A stretch of DNA of 31,106 nucleotides from Saccoglossus kowalevskii (taxonomy: Eukaryota > Hemichordata > Enteropneusta > Harrimaniidae). Location: NCBI RefSeq assembly GCF_000003605.2, contig NW_003109094.1, forward strand, positions 249,842-280,947. The letters are read 5' to 3'. The notes under the pieces are model-generated. The model worked only from the letters and a program-made list of their open reading frames with translations. It was not told where the DNA came from and made no database searches. The position numbers and the translations under genes were made by a program. Shown here in pieces: positions 19,849 through 30,592 of this stretch; position 1 is the first letter of the stretch, and every line of letters starts with the position of its first letter.

Positions 19849-20529
19849 TGAAGTATTTTATCGTGACAATGCTACGGGTAGCTCTGATACTTTTTCGACG
19901 TAGCTGTCATCTTTTCTAGTTCAATTTTGTCAAAGTTGACACATGGTTTCCCAGTAAACAAACCGTTAATTTATTGTAAAGTAATTGCGAGTTATTATAG
20001 TAACGAGTCTGGCATGATTGTACGTGTTATTGTACATATGGCCAGTTTCTAGATAAAACAAACGTGGTTTACTAAACTGCGTAGGGACACAGACATTCAC
20101 AGATTACACGGCCAGGACGACGAGTCACATGACACAAACTGGTAGAGTTATTTGTTTCCTCAAGTTAATTGATTTATTTTAGCCCCGATAATCATGTATA
20201 TGCTTTCAAGTGATCTCCAATACAGTTTAATATAAGACTTCGCCTTCGCCTTAGTTATATGTGGATTAGGTTAGACGTAAAACACACAAAATATATACTG
20301 ATAGGCCGCGTTGTGCTGACAGGCAAATACCGTTTTGAGCTTATGGTCAGTTACTAGTAGTTATAATGCTTGTCACGATTTATCGCATTTAAAGCTGGGC
20401 TACAGGGGTGACCGTAACAATTATTTGTCAACTGCAACGGACCATGTTTCCCATACATTCTTAATGTCGTGAATAAAAAAAAAGTATAGCCCTTGATTCG
20501 CTTCTAACATGTATGCCGATATATATACA
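19849..20529. other. Intergenic, nothing recognized
   Basis: No credible exon or repeat seen. Confidence 0.5.
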
Positions 20530-20704
20530 TACTGTAAAAAATGTCTTTTTAGCTAAGCATGTTATTTTAACTAATTTAGCTAATCTTTAATTTCGCTAAT
20601 TCAAGATGTAGCTAATTTAACAGAAAGTATTAAGATTCAGTTAATTCATGCTAAGAGTAAAATCCGCTAAAATGCATGCAGCTATTTCAACGTGTTCTAC
20701 AGTA
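20530..20704. mobile_element. TACTGTA-ended MITE, third subfamily (175 bp)
   Basis: Ends tactgta and tacagta. The interior is built of agctaattt-like words, some inverted (tagctaagcatg; catgctaagag). It ends nine bases before the ATG of the candidate exon at 20713. Confidence 0.5.
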
Positions 20705-20712
20705 ACGTTAAC

Positions 20713-20833
20713 ATGATAAACAACCCCTTCCTTGACGACGAGACTGTGATAGTAGTCATGGAAATAAATACCTTCATATTACAAGTCGGAGTCGTTACTT
20801 TGGTCGTTATTTTATGTTTATTTCTTCTACAAG
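20713..20833 (+). CDS. Candidate first exon with a signal anchor (unknown protein)
   Basis: ATG at 20713 (A at -3) opens MINNPFLDDE. A second ATG at 20758 (G at -3 and +4) opens MEINTFILQVGVVTLVVILC, then LFLLQ. The frame reaches a strong donor, ctacaag|gtaaga, at 20834. A hydrophobic stretch of about 20 residues followed by a phase-1 splice site is what the first exon of a membrane-anchored protein (for example a microsomal enzyme) looks like. I find no downstream exon, so the family is unknown and the whole call may be chance. Confidence 0.3.
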
Positions 20834-21590
20834 GTAAGAAGCAAATTTTAGCACTTAAATATAATCTTTACACAGCAATAAATAAAGTGTTTATAATCAC
20901 TATTTTATTGCGAAATGGTGTGATTTGTAGCTGTATTTCGAATCTGCACCTGTCGGAAAATGTGTGTCTGTGTATCGTGACAATCGGATGCAGAACGTGA
21001 AGGTAGCACTGGTCTTGCCAATATATGCATGAATCATGTTATGATAAGTATATCTGTTTGAATTGGTATATATAGATACAAGAATCTGATGCACAATGTT
21101 AAAGAGTAACGATGTCACGCCGTCGTGTCCGATGCGAGTCCTACACGACGTATACAACGCGTGCACAGCTGTTTACGTGAACACGTGCTGTGCGGGACTA
21201 GAACGCTTTAGTCCTAAAACACCATGAGGGTTGTTTCACCTTCAACGCACTGACCATCAATTATTCAAAATGTCATTCTAAACACTGTAACAACGGCCAT
21301 TAATTAATAATAATTTTCTTCACCAATTATCATCCAACCTCGTAGACTTGAAGTGCTCGGTAAATCACAGTTTTGTCCTTAACTTTTATAATTGTAGTTT
21401 TTTTTTAGTGACCTTGCTGCTGAACTTTCTGAAGTCAGTGTTGTGTCAATACACATTATTACAGTACTGGCCTGATATTTAAAAGATCTGGGATTTGTTT
21501 TATTACAAATAAATGTTCATTGACTTTTTATTCGCCAGAAGTTCCCTCGCCCCAAAAACTTTTCAATTTCCGGCGTTGTTTTGAAAGCTA
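20834..21590. other. No gene seen
   Basis: A CpG-rich patch lies at about 21110-21210. The open frame that runs past the donor at 20834 is taken as intron read-through. Confidence 0.45.
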
Positions 21591-21879
21591 CGACACCGTT
21601 GCCAGGACGATATTTCCAACCAATGAGCATGATTATACCGCGATCGTACGTAACGGGTGCGAACCAAACTGATTGTGTGTTTGTTTGTTTGGTATTGAAG
21701 GCTGTGTATACGTGACTGACACGCCGGTAGCGCAGAGCAAACAGTATAAAACGGGTACCAAATGCGTACGAAAACTTGCCATGGCTACCGATATTCCTTG
21801 TTATTGTTTCTTCTCTGAGGTTACTATGGCGACCCCCGCAAAACGCACAGTATTTCGACAGTTCTCCCCATCAAGTTGA
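21590..21879 (+). promoter_or_regulatory. Candidate core promoter and short ORF
   Basis: CpG-rich DNA with a CCAAT box (ccaaccaatgagc, about 21618), TATAAAA near 21745, then a strong Kozak ATG (ttgccatggc) at 21781, spaced as in a TATA promoter. The ORF from that ATG is 32 codons (MATDIPCYCFFSEV onward), ending TGA at 21877-21879. There is no good splice donor. The protein is not recognized. Confidence 0.25.
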
Positions 21880-24800
21880 CTGAGACACTTGTTATTAAAG
21901 TGCAAATGTAAACACCGCAAATATATGTGCTCCGTGTATATAGGTGGTTTGAGTCAGGATACATAATTGAACATTTTGATTAATTATATTTCCAACTCAA
22001 ATAATCCCTACTATTAAGCGGGAATGTGCCCTGTGGTAATTCAGTGGTGTAGTTCACGTATATCACATGAAAGCTACGTCATTCATATTGACAACTGTGA
22101 TTGGCTATGAAAATCATTCGTCGTTTAGGATTGTAAACCTCTTCAAAACATTGTTTTTTTGTTTTTTTTGACGCATTCGAAGTAAGTGAAGCACGTAAGA
22201 AGTGACATACATCAATATTTAATGAAATGTATCACCATGCAAATATTGCTTCATTAATAACGTTAATTTAAGATTTAGATGTGTATTTTTTAATTTCTCT
22301 ATCGAATTTATTTAATACCACACATGAGACCCAAAAACATTGCTATTCTTTTCATTCATCAGCGACATTTGATATTCCAAAAAAATCATACTTATTTTCG
22401 ATCTTATATTCAATTAAGTATTTTGTTATTCAATCTTAACAATATATATTTTAATTGTTAAGTTTGTGAATATATTGATATTAAATTCAGATCTATATTG
22501 TTTAATGTGGTACTCGTGTGCATACGTTAGTTGTGTTTCCATGGTGACTACTGTGACTTGAAATAAAACAAGTCACACGAGATACCAGAATGGAGTCGAT
22601 TAAAAGGGTCACTTAATGGTTAAAATATTGACAAGTCGATAAATCTCACGGTTTCTGAATCAGATTGCCAATAGAAATAAATAACGGCATCCGATATGAG
22701 TAGTCAAATAATACCAGGCGTGTGTGTGTTTGACTTGCTAATATATTAGTTTTAATGTGATACGATCGATTATTTGAGAACAGTCATTGAATATTGTGAA
22801 GTGGTATCCATGACAACAGTAAATACGCACTCCCGGGACGATACAACAAATTGTACTTTTCTGTCAACGATAAGTTTTCTCATGATCACGTATTACTAGT
22901 AATATCCAGTAATTGACCATATATGTGTGTTTCCGGGGATTGTTATAATACGGCCGATTACGTCAGTAACTTCGAGATTTTTCAAGATTTGTTCACGATG
23001 CACCAAGCAAGTATAACCGGTTTAGGTTTTGTGTGGTATGTCAAATCAAACAGTTACCTGCCATGTCCTGGTTATATAAATAGTTACTCAGGAGACTTTA
23101 GTGATTAAGATACGACTAACATCGAACGAGGATAAACAAAATGGCGGATAGGGTGACGTACTCGGACACTGAAATCTACAGATACTATATGCCCATTTTT
23201 CCATATTTGCCATTCTACAAACCCAGATAACAATTAGATTGTTTATGAGGACACTAGTCAGGTTACTGCTTCACAAAAACAACAAGTATACTCAGACAAT
23301 AGCAATACAGCGCTGACAACAACCGCGAGGATCAATGATCTTTGTGTCATTGCTCGAGGTGTTTATGTGTCAAGCGGACGTTATTCTATATACCACTTTC
23401 AAACTTCATTGGCACGTATGGTTAAATGTGGATATCGTTTTTGTTTTATACTTTACTATCTCAAGCTTAAGTTGAGTATGATTCAACGTTTGCGTCGAGT
23501 ACAGAAGAGTATTCATTCGATGAAATATTCACCAGCGTATGTGCGCATGCGCTTTGAAATACTGGTACGTATGAAGAACTCAAATAACAATTCATTAACC
23601 AATTTATTTGTTGCAGAAACTTGAAAACTTCTAAATATGTTTGCTAGTGGCTCTTGATTCTGTGTCGTGTAGGCATCGTCCACTCGGCGTCACACGGTTT
23701 CGTTGTACCTTTGAAATTCAAGATCACGTATTTGGAACAGAAGAATAGTTGCGTGCACTCCAGCGATGTGCTTCGGCTACCTTAAATGATATATTGTTAT
23801 GTCTGCTCACCGGGCTAATAGGAAGAGAGTAAAGGGCAAATTGTTTCCCCAACATTTGCCACAAATAGAGTTTAGTTATAGTGATATACATGTGGCACTC
23901 ACCCACAGTAAATAACACTTATATCTGTTTCGTGTTGGGTGGGTCAGATAAGTTTAAATCTACTCGAGAGAAAACAAACAATAAACACACGAACTAAACT
24001 ACATGTAATTCAATTCACAACGCCGTACAACTATGATAAACGCCGATACCGTTGTCCCGGCAATCAATAAAAATGAAAGTCTGCCAATAAAACCAAAGGA
24101 ATTATTTTAACAAAGCCATCAAATTGAATAATATTTTTTCCGTTCTCCGTGAACCTGGTTAATAGCCTGTGGCAAAAATATCTACTAAGAGTTACGCCCT
24201 GTCCTCGGTGTCTCCGACGACAGTACTTTATTGTCGTTAGTTTAATAATAGAGACGTTGCCAAGGACGCTGTACTAGTATATAACTTAAAATTGTACGCG
24301 CCGTTAGGGACTATTGTTCTTTTATCAGGCTGGTCTTTACGTATAAACAGTTAACCCCCGGTGTCGTTCTCGTAGTGAAGATGGTACTTTCGTAACGGTG
24401 GACTGATATCGAGACCAGAACTTAACAAGTGTTCGTTTGATTAAACCGTTATCGGATCGGTTAGATTATCTGGAATTTGGGGTCATCATTTGATTGCTGA
24501 TCCTAGTAGAATCTTCGATAGAATCACGATGTCCCGTAGATGGCCGCAATGCACAGGCGTTTAACTCCCGGCTTTAAATACCACTCGAGTTATTGTTATA
24601 ATCAACGGCCACCCCCGTTGTTTGTGTAATGCACTTTCGTATTTTGTTTTCCATTGGAATTTAAATTCTTAAAGTCTATTTTAGCTATATGTAATCTTGG
24701 AAATTACACGGGCAGTTAAGCCAGGCATGAGTACACCACACCGCAGGGTTCGGTGACTGGAAAACACATGGAGACATAATTGGTTATACATTCACGATTA

Positions 24801-26440
24801 TCTTCGTACAATTCAAACTTTTATGTTTTAAAAGGGACTATTCGACTGTGACTGCGTTTTTGTTGATGTTTTTTTTTTTACTTCAACCCTTTTCTGGTCA
24901 AGTCAATGTGAAAAAAAACACACGGCACATAGCTGGTGTGATGAGGATTAAACAGGTTGGTGGCGGGAACAGCATGGATCATAATAATTTGGAAGGCTGA
25001 CGCAGTAAGATGGAACCATTATGTCGATAAATCCCAAAGCCTCTGGTCAATATTCAAGTTTTTGTTCCGCCATAACCGTCGTGAATAATTTTACACATTT
25101 TAATGTAATTTTCTACAATTTTCAACCAAAAGTTCATACACGTAATTTGTAATTCAAGTTGACTGCACGTATTGATAAGTTCTTTTCTTTCTTTTTGGGG
25201 AAAATGGGAAAAACATATATGTAACCGTGATTTGTGATACTAGTAGTAGATTCAAGTTTGTTGTATCGGTTAAACAGTTTTTGTGTTAACAGTCGCTGCC
25301 AGAATGCTATGCGAATAGTACTGGTACAAACATATGACTTCAGCTCTGTCACGTGACTTTGTAAGCGAACCAATAAATTCCTTCAATGACAAGACTATTC
25401 TGCCCATTCTGTTAAATGAATTTACACTCCGTGACTGACTCGACCACATAAGGGTTAATGATGGTGTATTTACAGTATTTCTTTCGTTTGTAATAATAAC
25501 GCCTCGCACGTGGTTGTGCTCTCCGCTGCCCCAGGGGAAAAATATTGGGACAATGTTGACTAGTTGTTAATAAATTCCCATCCAATAAGGTATAAGACAA
25601 GTTATGCGGAACTAAATTTAATATATGCATTATAACAGCACATCCCGTCGATGATGAGGTAAGTCGAGCAGCAAATTGGTTTACTGCATCAACATTTGAA
25701 TAGTTTAGAAATAAAAAATGTAACGTCATTTTTATTCACAAGAAAACCCGGAACAGTGCTTACATGAGTCAGTCGGGATTATCTGACACTGTCTTCGTGT
25801 CATCGTTTTCATTCCATCTCATTTATATTTAAATAAGCCAATAGATTCATCTGTCTCCTGATATACGTGGTTGTACGAGTAGATTGGTTTTGATGAAAAA
25901 GTATATTAGTCTACAGCGATAATCCGCCAACGTCTACGTATCAATTTAACTTTGCATGCTTACATAGACACTTTATTACAAACCAATGCGAGTGCATATC
26001 GGAACCTCAGACTAGAGAACGAACGTGTCACAATATCTTATATATATTTGACCGGACGTGGTATCAGTGTTTTTCCTATGATTTAATAACAATGGAGGGG
26101 GAAAGTCTCCCCAAATAAAATCTTTGCTAGTTGTACACAATGTTTTTTTAAAGCTCAAATTATTTCATTTTATTTTTGCAAGGGAATAAGAAAATCACAG
26201 GGGGAACAGCGCCTCTGTTACCGTTTTTTGTCACAGTGGGAACGTAACACCGGGTATAATGAATAATATAAAATTTGAATTAATAATTTTAGTACAGCAA
26301 TGAATTAAATTCAAATACAGCAAGCGTAATTCTAGTGAGATGGCTTTCAGTATTTTTTCTTCTTAATTTATTTCAAACTACTAGAATCATAGACTGGTGA
26401 TTTTTTTTCTATATAAACGGGACAGGTGATTCTTACTGAT
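21880..26440. other. 4.5 kb with no recognized gene
   Basis: Holds isolated motifs only: a YY1-like CAAAATGGCGG near 23138, a perfect NRF1 palindrome GCGCATGCGC at 23543-23552, and GTCACGTGAC (E-box) at 25348-25357 with a CCAAT nearby. Open frames here are short (up to 105 codons) and match nothing I know. The 3' end of the LRR transcript may extend into the right end. Confidence 0.45.
26367..26372 (-). terminator. Candidate poly(A) signal of the LRR gene (unspliced form)
   Basis: AATAAA on the - strand, 83 bases past the stop. It would be removed if the donor at about 26446 were used. Confidence 0.35.
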
Positions 26441-26454
26441 TACTCACCTTTGGG
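26441..26454 (-). other. Strong splice donor ten bases after the LRR stop codon
   Basis: On the - strand the sequence after TAG is cccaaag|gtgagta. AAG|GTGAGT is a near-perfect donor. It implies a 3' UTR intron, or an alternative 3' end. Confidence 0.5.
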
Positions 26455-27279
26455 CTAAAAGCTGCCATTTGTCATCGGTAACGATGTGCCGGATTGATCC
26501 TCGTCTTCGTCGTCTTCTTGCCACGAGTCGATCTCATCATTCAACTGGAAATAATTAGCGATCTCTTCGGGGCCCTTACGAGCTATATCGATAGGCGGGT
26601 GTTTTAACGGATTCCCTTCTAAATTCGACGAGTTCTGGTAATCGGTCCAGTCGAGTTCTCTCAGGCGACCGAAGTTGCGCGGGAGACTCTGAAGTTTATT
26701 TTTCCCGAGCCAAAGACTTCTCAGTCGCACGCATTTGCACATACCGTCCGGGAGACGTTCTAAGAAATTGTAGAGTAGGCCGAGAGTCACTAGCTGTGTC
26801 AGAAAACCGATCTCTTCGGGGATACTCCTAATTTTGTTGTCGCTAGCGTCCAAGAACTCGAGGCCTTCGAGATTACACACCTCTAGCGGTATGGTGTCGA
26901 AATAGTTGTTAGCCATGTGTAAACTTTTCAATTTTTGCAACTGCGTAAATTCCGATGGTAACGAGGTTAAAAGGTTGTTGCTAATAGACAACCTCTCCAG
27001 GTTTCTCAGAAAGCACACCTCTGTCGGGATATCCGTCAGGTCATTCGTGTCCAAGCAGAGCACGCGTAGGTTTGACAGTTTCCGAATTTCTCGGGGCACC
27101 TCCATCAAGCGGAAATTCAGACAAGATTCCCGCTGGGGACTCATGTCGAGTATCTCGAGCTCCGTCAGATTGAATATCCCAATCGGGATCTCCGTCAACT
27201 CTTTGCCCCGGAGCTTCATCCGTTTCCCCTTATAGAACGGGTCGTAGTCTATCCTTAGCCGGAGATGTCTCCTCGACAT
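26455..27279 (-). CDS. Leucine-rich-repeat protein, 274 aa, single coding exon
   Basis: Probable cytoplasmic scaffold protein: no signal peptide and no transmembrane segment. After a basic N-terminus (1-20) come about eight leucine-rich repeats (21-208). Most have 23 residues with the pattern LxxLxLxxNxLxxLPxxIxxLxx, the Shoc2/Ras-suppressor/LAP class. The second repeat is lengthened to about 30 residues (insert around SPQRESCLNF). The array is capped by LEGNPLKHPPIDIARKGPEE, then IANYFQ (220-245), a capping motif of this class. An acidic tail follows (EDDEDEDQ). The start is the ATG at 27279 (AAA at -3 to -1). The frame is open 13 codons further, but only from a GTG. Many small LRRC proteins fit, so I give no symbol. 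A head-to-head ORF starts 249 bp away. Confidence 0.9.
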   Translation of the reverse strand: MSRRHLRLRIDYDPFYKGKRMKLRGKELTEIPIGIFNLTELEILDMSPQRESCLNFRLMEVPREIRKLSNLRVLCLDTNDLTDIPTEVCFLRNLERLSISNNLLTSLPSEFTQLQKLKSLHMANNYFDTIPLEVCNLEGLEFLDASDNKIRSIPEEIGFLTQLVTLGLLYNFLERLPDGMCKCVRLRSLWLGKNKLQSLPRNFGRLRELDWTDYQNSSNLEGNPLKHPPIDIARKGPEEIANYFQLNDEIDSWQEDDEDEDQSGTSLPMTNGSF

Positions 27280-27528
27280 TTTGCTTAAGTAAGTGCTTAA
27301 TGGGTGGGATAAAAACACGCGACAACCGAAGGAGCGAGTAACACCAGTTAAGTTGACATTCGGCGTGTAGGCTCTCTATTCACGGGAGCTAATGTAATAA
27401 GCTGTCGGCTTCCACGCTGTCACAGTCACAATAATAAGGCACGTCAGTTATAGTGAAGACTTCAATATAGCGTTATTTGCATGTCTATTATATGGTAGGT
27501 AGGGGCAACAGGTTGGTGAGGTGCGACT
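27280..27528. promoter_or_regulatory. Likely bidirectional promoter between LRR gene and divergent ORF
   Basis: A 249-bp gap between two divergent ATGs. It contains a perfect octamer ATTTGCAT at 27475-27482 and a ggggcaacagg half X-box near 27507. No clear TATA box serves the LRR gene. Confidence 0.4.
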
Positions 27529-27945
27529 ATGCAAGAGTTGCTCGTCTCTGTTTGTGACCGTCCAATACTCAGAGCTTTGAGAGGCGTAAACAAACAACAC
27601 GTCGCACCCGAAAATATTCAACGAATTTCTAATTTGGTTTTAAAACAATGGGAATTGTTTAAATACAAAAACGGCGATAACGCAATAACAACGCCTTCAA
27701 CATTCGCGTACGTCGAACACCCTTCACAACTATCAACACGAGATCTAACGGAATTACTGAACCAAATATACGGGAACGACGTTCACCCATTTCCCCTCCA
27801 CACACTACCCTCACCCCGATATAACAATGGAATCTCCCGATCAAACATAACTTTGACAGGTATTCGCCAAGCAGTGAACACTAGCCTTCGTCAAATGACG
27901 TCACGGCGGATCGATCGAATCCTTCAATTTTATAGTCGGCGGTGA
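27529..27945 (+). CDS. Uncharacterized 138-aa ORF, divergent from the LRR gene
   Basis: ATG at 27529 to TGA at 27943-27945. The product is basic and soluble, with two probable helices (ENIQRISNLVLKQWELFKYK; a C-terminal RQMTSRRIDRILQFYSRR) and a Pro/His-rich middle. It has no signal peptide, membrane segment or known motif. For: length above most background frames here, shared promoter, more even base composition than the flanks. Against: ORFs of this size can occur by chance in 31 kb, and no homologue is recognized. Confidence 0.35.
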   Translation: MQELLVSVCDRPILRALRGVNKQHVAPENIQRISNLVLKQWELFKYKNGDNAITTPSTFAYVEHPSQLSTRDLTELLNQIYGNDVHPFPLHTLPSPRYNNGISRSNITLTGIRQAVNTSLRQMTSRRIDRILQFYSRR

Positions 27946-28599
27946 CCTTTCCAGGCAACAACTACGAGCGACTAAGTGGCCTATTATTGAAGTCTCGTAA
28001 CACTCACAATAATTACCGTTCGTGGATGTGTACAATCGTTCGTTTTAAAAAAATAACAACACTGAGCCGCCAATGGATACAATAACATTCCATAATGGTT
28101 GAAACAGTTCATACTCATGGAACCATGCATCTTTTCAATTATTTGCTTTGTTGACGGTATATACGGTAATATATGCTGTATATTGAATTTTAACGGCATA
28201 TATGGGGACGAAATTTCGCGAAAACTGCTACACAATTTTGCGTTTTTCTGTGGCTCGCGGAATTCACGAAAATAATAGGGTACAAACTTCTAATTTGGTA
28301 AATAGAAACACATGGACATCTTAAGGGATGGACCGTTATTTCTATCGAGGTTGATTATAATTAGGCAAATTTTGTTTCGAGGAATGGCGGAATAATTATG
28401 TGCATAATTGGAATCACGTGATGATCCAAATATGTGTTTAAAGCATAAACGGCAAAAATAGTCTACCACCCAGTATAAATATTGGTTCATCCCTAGCTTT
28501 AGAAGAACTCCAAATATCATTGATTGATAGAAAAACGGCATTTGTGTTCAACAGTTCATAATTAGTAAAGAATAAGGTTGAACAATTAATTTGCGTAAT
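27946..28599. other. No gene seen
   Basis: It opens with gtgacctttccaggcaac (27941-27958), two X-box half-sites with too long a spacer. The rest shows no credible exon. Confidence 0.45.
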
Positions 28600-28782
28600 T
28601 CATAAACTTTGACCCACTCTCCTTTGCGAAAGATATTCCATTTTATGTGTATTTGTTTCCTTTTCTGCGTTAAATTGGTAAACATCCACCGGACGAAAGA
28701 GCTCATAGTTGTTTAAATGAACGCAATATCCGTTTGCCTCTTTTGTATCGGTCCGCAAAGGGAGCGAATTCTCAAATAATCG
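28600..28782 (-). CDS. Candidate terminal exon, unknown gene
   Basis: On the - strand a strong acceptor (gtttctttttcatcccag) is followed by 183 nt open to a TGA at 28602-28600. It encodes LFENSLPLRTDTKEANGYCV, then HLNNYELFRPVDVYQFNAEK and a basic end. The frame upstream of the acceptor has no ATG, so it would be an internal or terminal exon. The peptide looks protein-like, but I do not recognise it. No poly(A) signal is close by. Confidence 0.25.
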   Translation of the reverse strand, partial: RLFENSLPLRTDTKEANGYCVHLNNYELFRPVDVYQFNAEKETNTHKMEYLSQRRVGQSL

Positions 28783-29773
28783 CTGGGATGAAAAAGAAAC
28801 ATTTAAATTTATTATTAGAAGAACCGACAATATAATAACACTTTGAGTGTTAATGTTGGACCGTTTCAAGACACACAACTAGCAATAAATTCCCGATGTT
28901 AATTCATGTCGGAAAAGAGCTTAGTTAGGACGGTATAATATTGACTCGGGTGCGTAGTAACCATGTGCGTAGTAACCATGAGCGTGGAGTAGCGAGCGTT
29001 AAGAGCAAATCAATAGTTGTATTTCAATGACGTCTACCAATTTCAAAATGGCGTTAATATAATCGATGGGCGTTGTCATGACTACCGGATGCGGTCGATA
29101 CCCAGTCTATTTGCGTTTGGGTTCGTCGTGATACGGATACGAAGGAAATGAAAACTTCATCCACTGAGATCCACTCTTATTAGATTTAATTAAGTTTTTC
29201 ACATACACTCTGATTACTACTGGCATTTAATTAATATCGATGAATTTTTTTTGCGTGAAAGATAGAGTCGAATTCGAGCATTGAATCTGTAAGCATGTTT
29301 ATAGCCACAATCTCTCTGTCTATGATAAAGAGTTTGTGTATAGCACTGATGTGATGTGTAAGATTATTACAAAAAACAAACAAAAAAAAAACATAAAATC
29401 CAATGGACTCTTGTTCCACTGCAGTGAAAAGCTGAAATTCTCAGCAAGAATACTTGAAGCTATTTGTCTGGCATTTTTTTGCTATCCTTTCTATGTGCAT
29501 GTGTAGATTAATAGTCGCAATAAATGTCGTGTCAGTATTGGCCGGAGGCCGGGTAAACATATGAAGCGGGAGGCAATGTAAACATTGCAGTCAGTAGACA
29601 CGTAACGTCAATACGAACATGGGGTACGTTTACGCACACTCACTTTATTGCCAGAAAAAAATCTGGTTTACAGTATTTTAACAAGCATTTAAAGACATTA
29701 CAACATTTACAACATCGTCACGATGATAGTCACTGCAGGGCAATGCCATACCAGTGAGCCTATACTCGACAAA
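28783..29773. other. No gene seen; short tandem near 28950-28980
   Basis: gtgcgtagtaaccat is repeated twice in tandem at about 28950-28980. A YY1-like caaaatggcg lies at about 29044. Otherwise AT-rich and unremarkable. Confidence 0.45.
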
Positions 29774-29787
29774 TCTCTAGAGGGCGC
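29774..29787 (+). promoter_or_regulatory. CTCF-like motif (two mismatches), opposite orientation
   Basis: TCTCTAGAGGGCGC on the + strand shares the TAGAGGGCGC core with the sites at 18068 and 18520, but points the other way. Confidence 0.3.
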
Positions 29788-30592
29788 TGGTTTACAAACA
29801 CAAGAACATTACCGCAGAAATATTATGCATTTTTGTCCCCTTTCACACATTATTCAAACGAATGTATTTCAACTCTGTTTTTCTGTTTTCACATGGGCAT
29901 GGGTTAGACGGAACAAGTTGACCAAAGTCACATGACATTGCCTGGGTTGGGTAGTTCTTATCGGGTGGAATTTTATTTATTTTAGTAGATTGCACTAGGA
30001 GCGGTTAGTGGATTGAATAATCTAATAAAGAGGGCATTAGTTTCAAGCCGTATTCAAGATGGCTGGGCAACTATCGCATTTATTTGATTATCACTTGCAC
30101 GCCAGTTGACTGGGAGCCCTACGTAAACAAATTAAGTTGCAGTTTTTGTTAACTTTTATGATTCCGCCCAGATATATCTACTAAAACGGATACTAGTATG
30201 TATGACAATACCACGAAATTGTTTGCAAAGTTTGTTTCAAAATGCGTGCTCGGAGAAGCTCCATTCTTACGTAGTGGAATAGATATAACACGTACCCAGA
30301 GATGGAGACTGTTAAAATTGGCATTTTACACTGGTATCTATGTTAACATTATTTCATCGTATCTCAAAATTGTGTTCGGCGACATGCAATGAACAAGTTA
30401 TATATTATTATTTATACGAACCCAAATATTGTCAAAACAACGAACAGGTTGATACAAGTTTGTTGTAATATATTCTTGTATTATGAAAAGCCTTCTCCCA
30501 TAATGCATTGCATATATGTATAGTATTATGCTCAGTAGCGTATTGAATTCGGCGCAAACTGTCTAAATGTGTTTTAAATATACGCACGTGAC
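29788..30592. other. No gene seen
   Basis: Contains a YY1-like caagatggctg near 30055 and an E-box CACGTGAC at about 30585. No credible exon. Confidence 0.45.

Noticed and set aside
25134-25729. Three overlapping - strand ORFs of 79-105 codons
   Set aside because: No motif, no splice support, and codon content like random AT-rich DNA.
26906-27235. 109-codon + strand ORF
   Set aside because: Antisense shadow of the LRR gene.
27280-27318. LRR start 13 codons further upstream
   Set aside because: The upstream start is a GTG, not an ATG. The first ATG at 27279 has a good context and is the better start.
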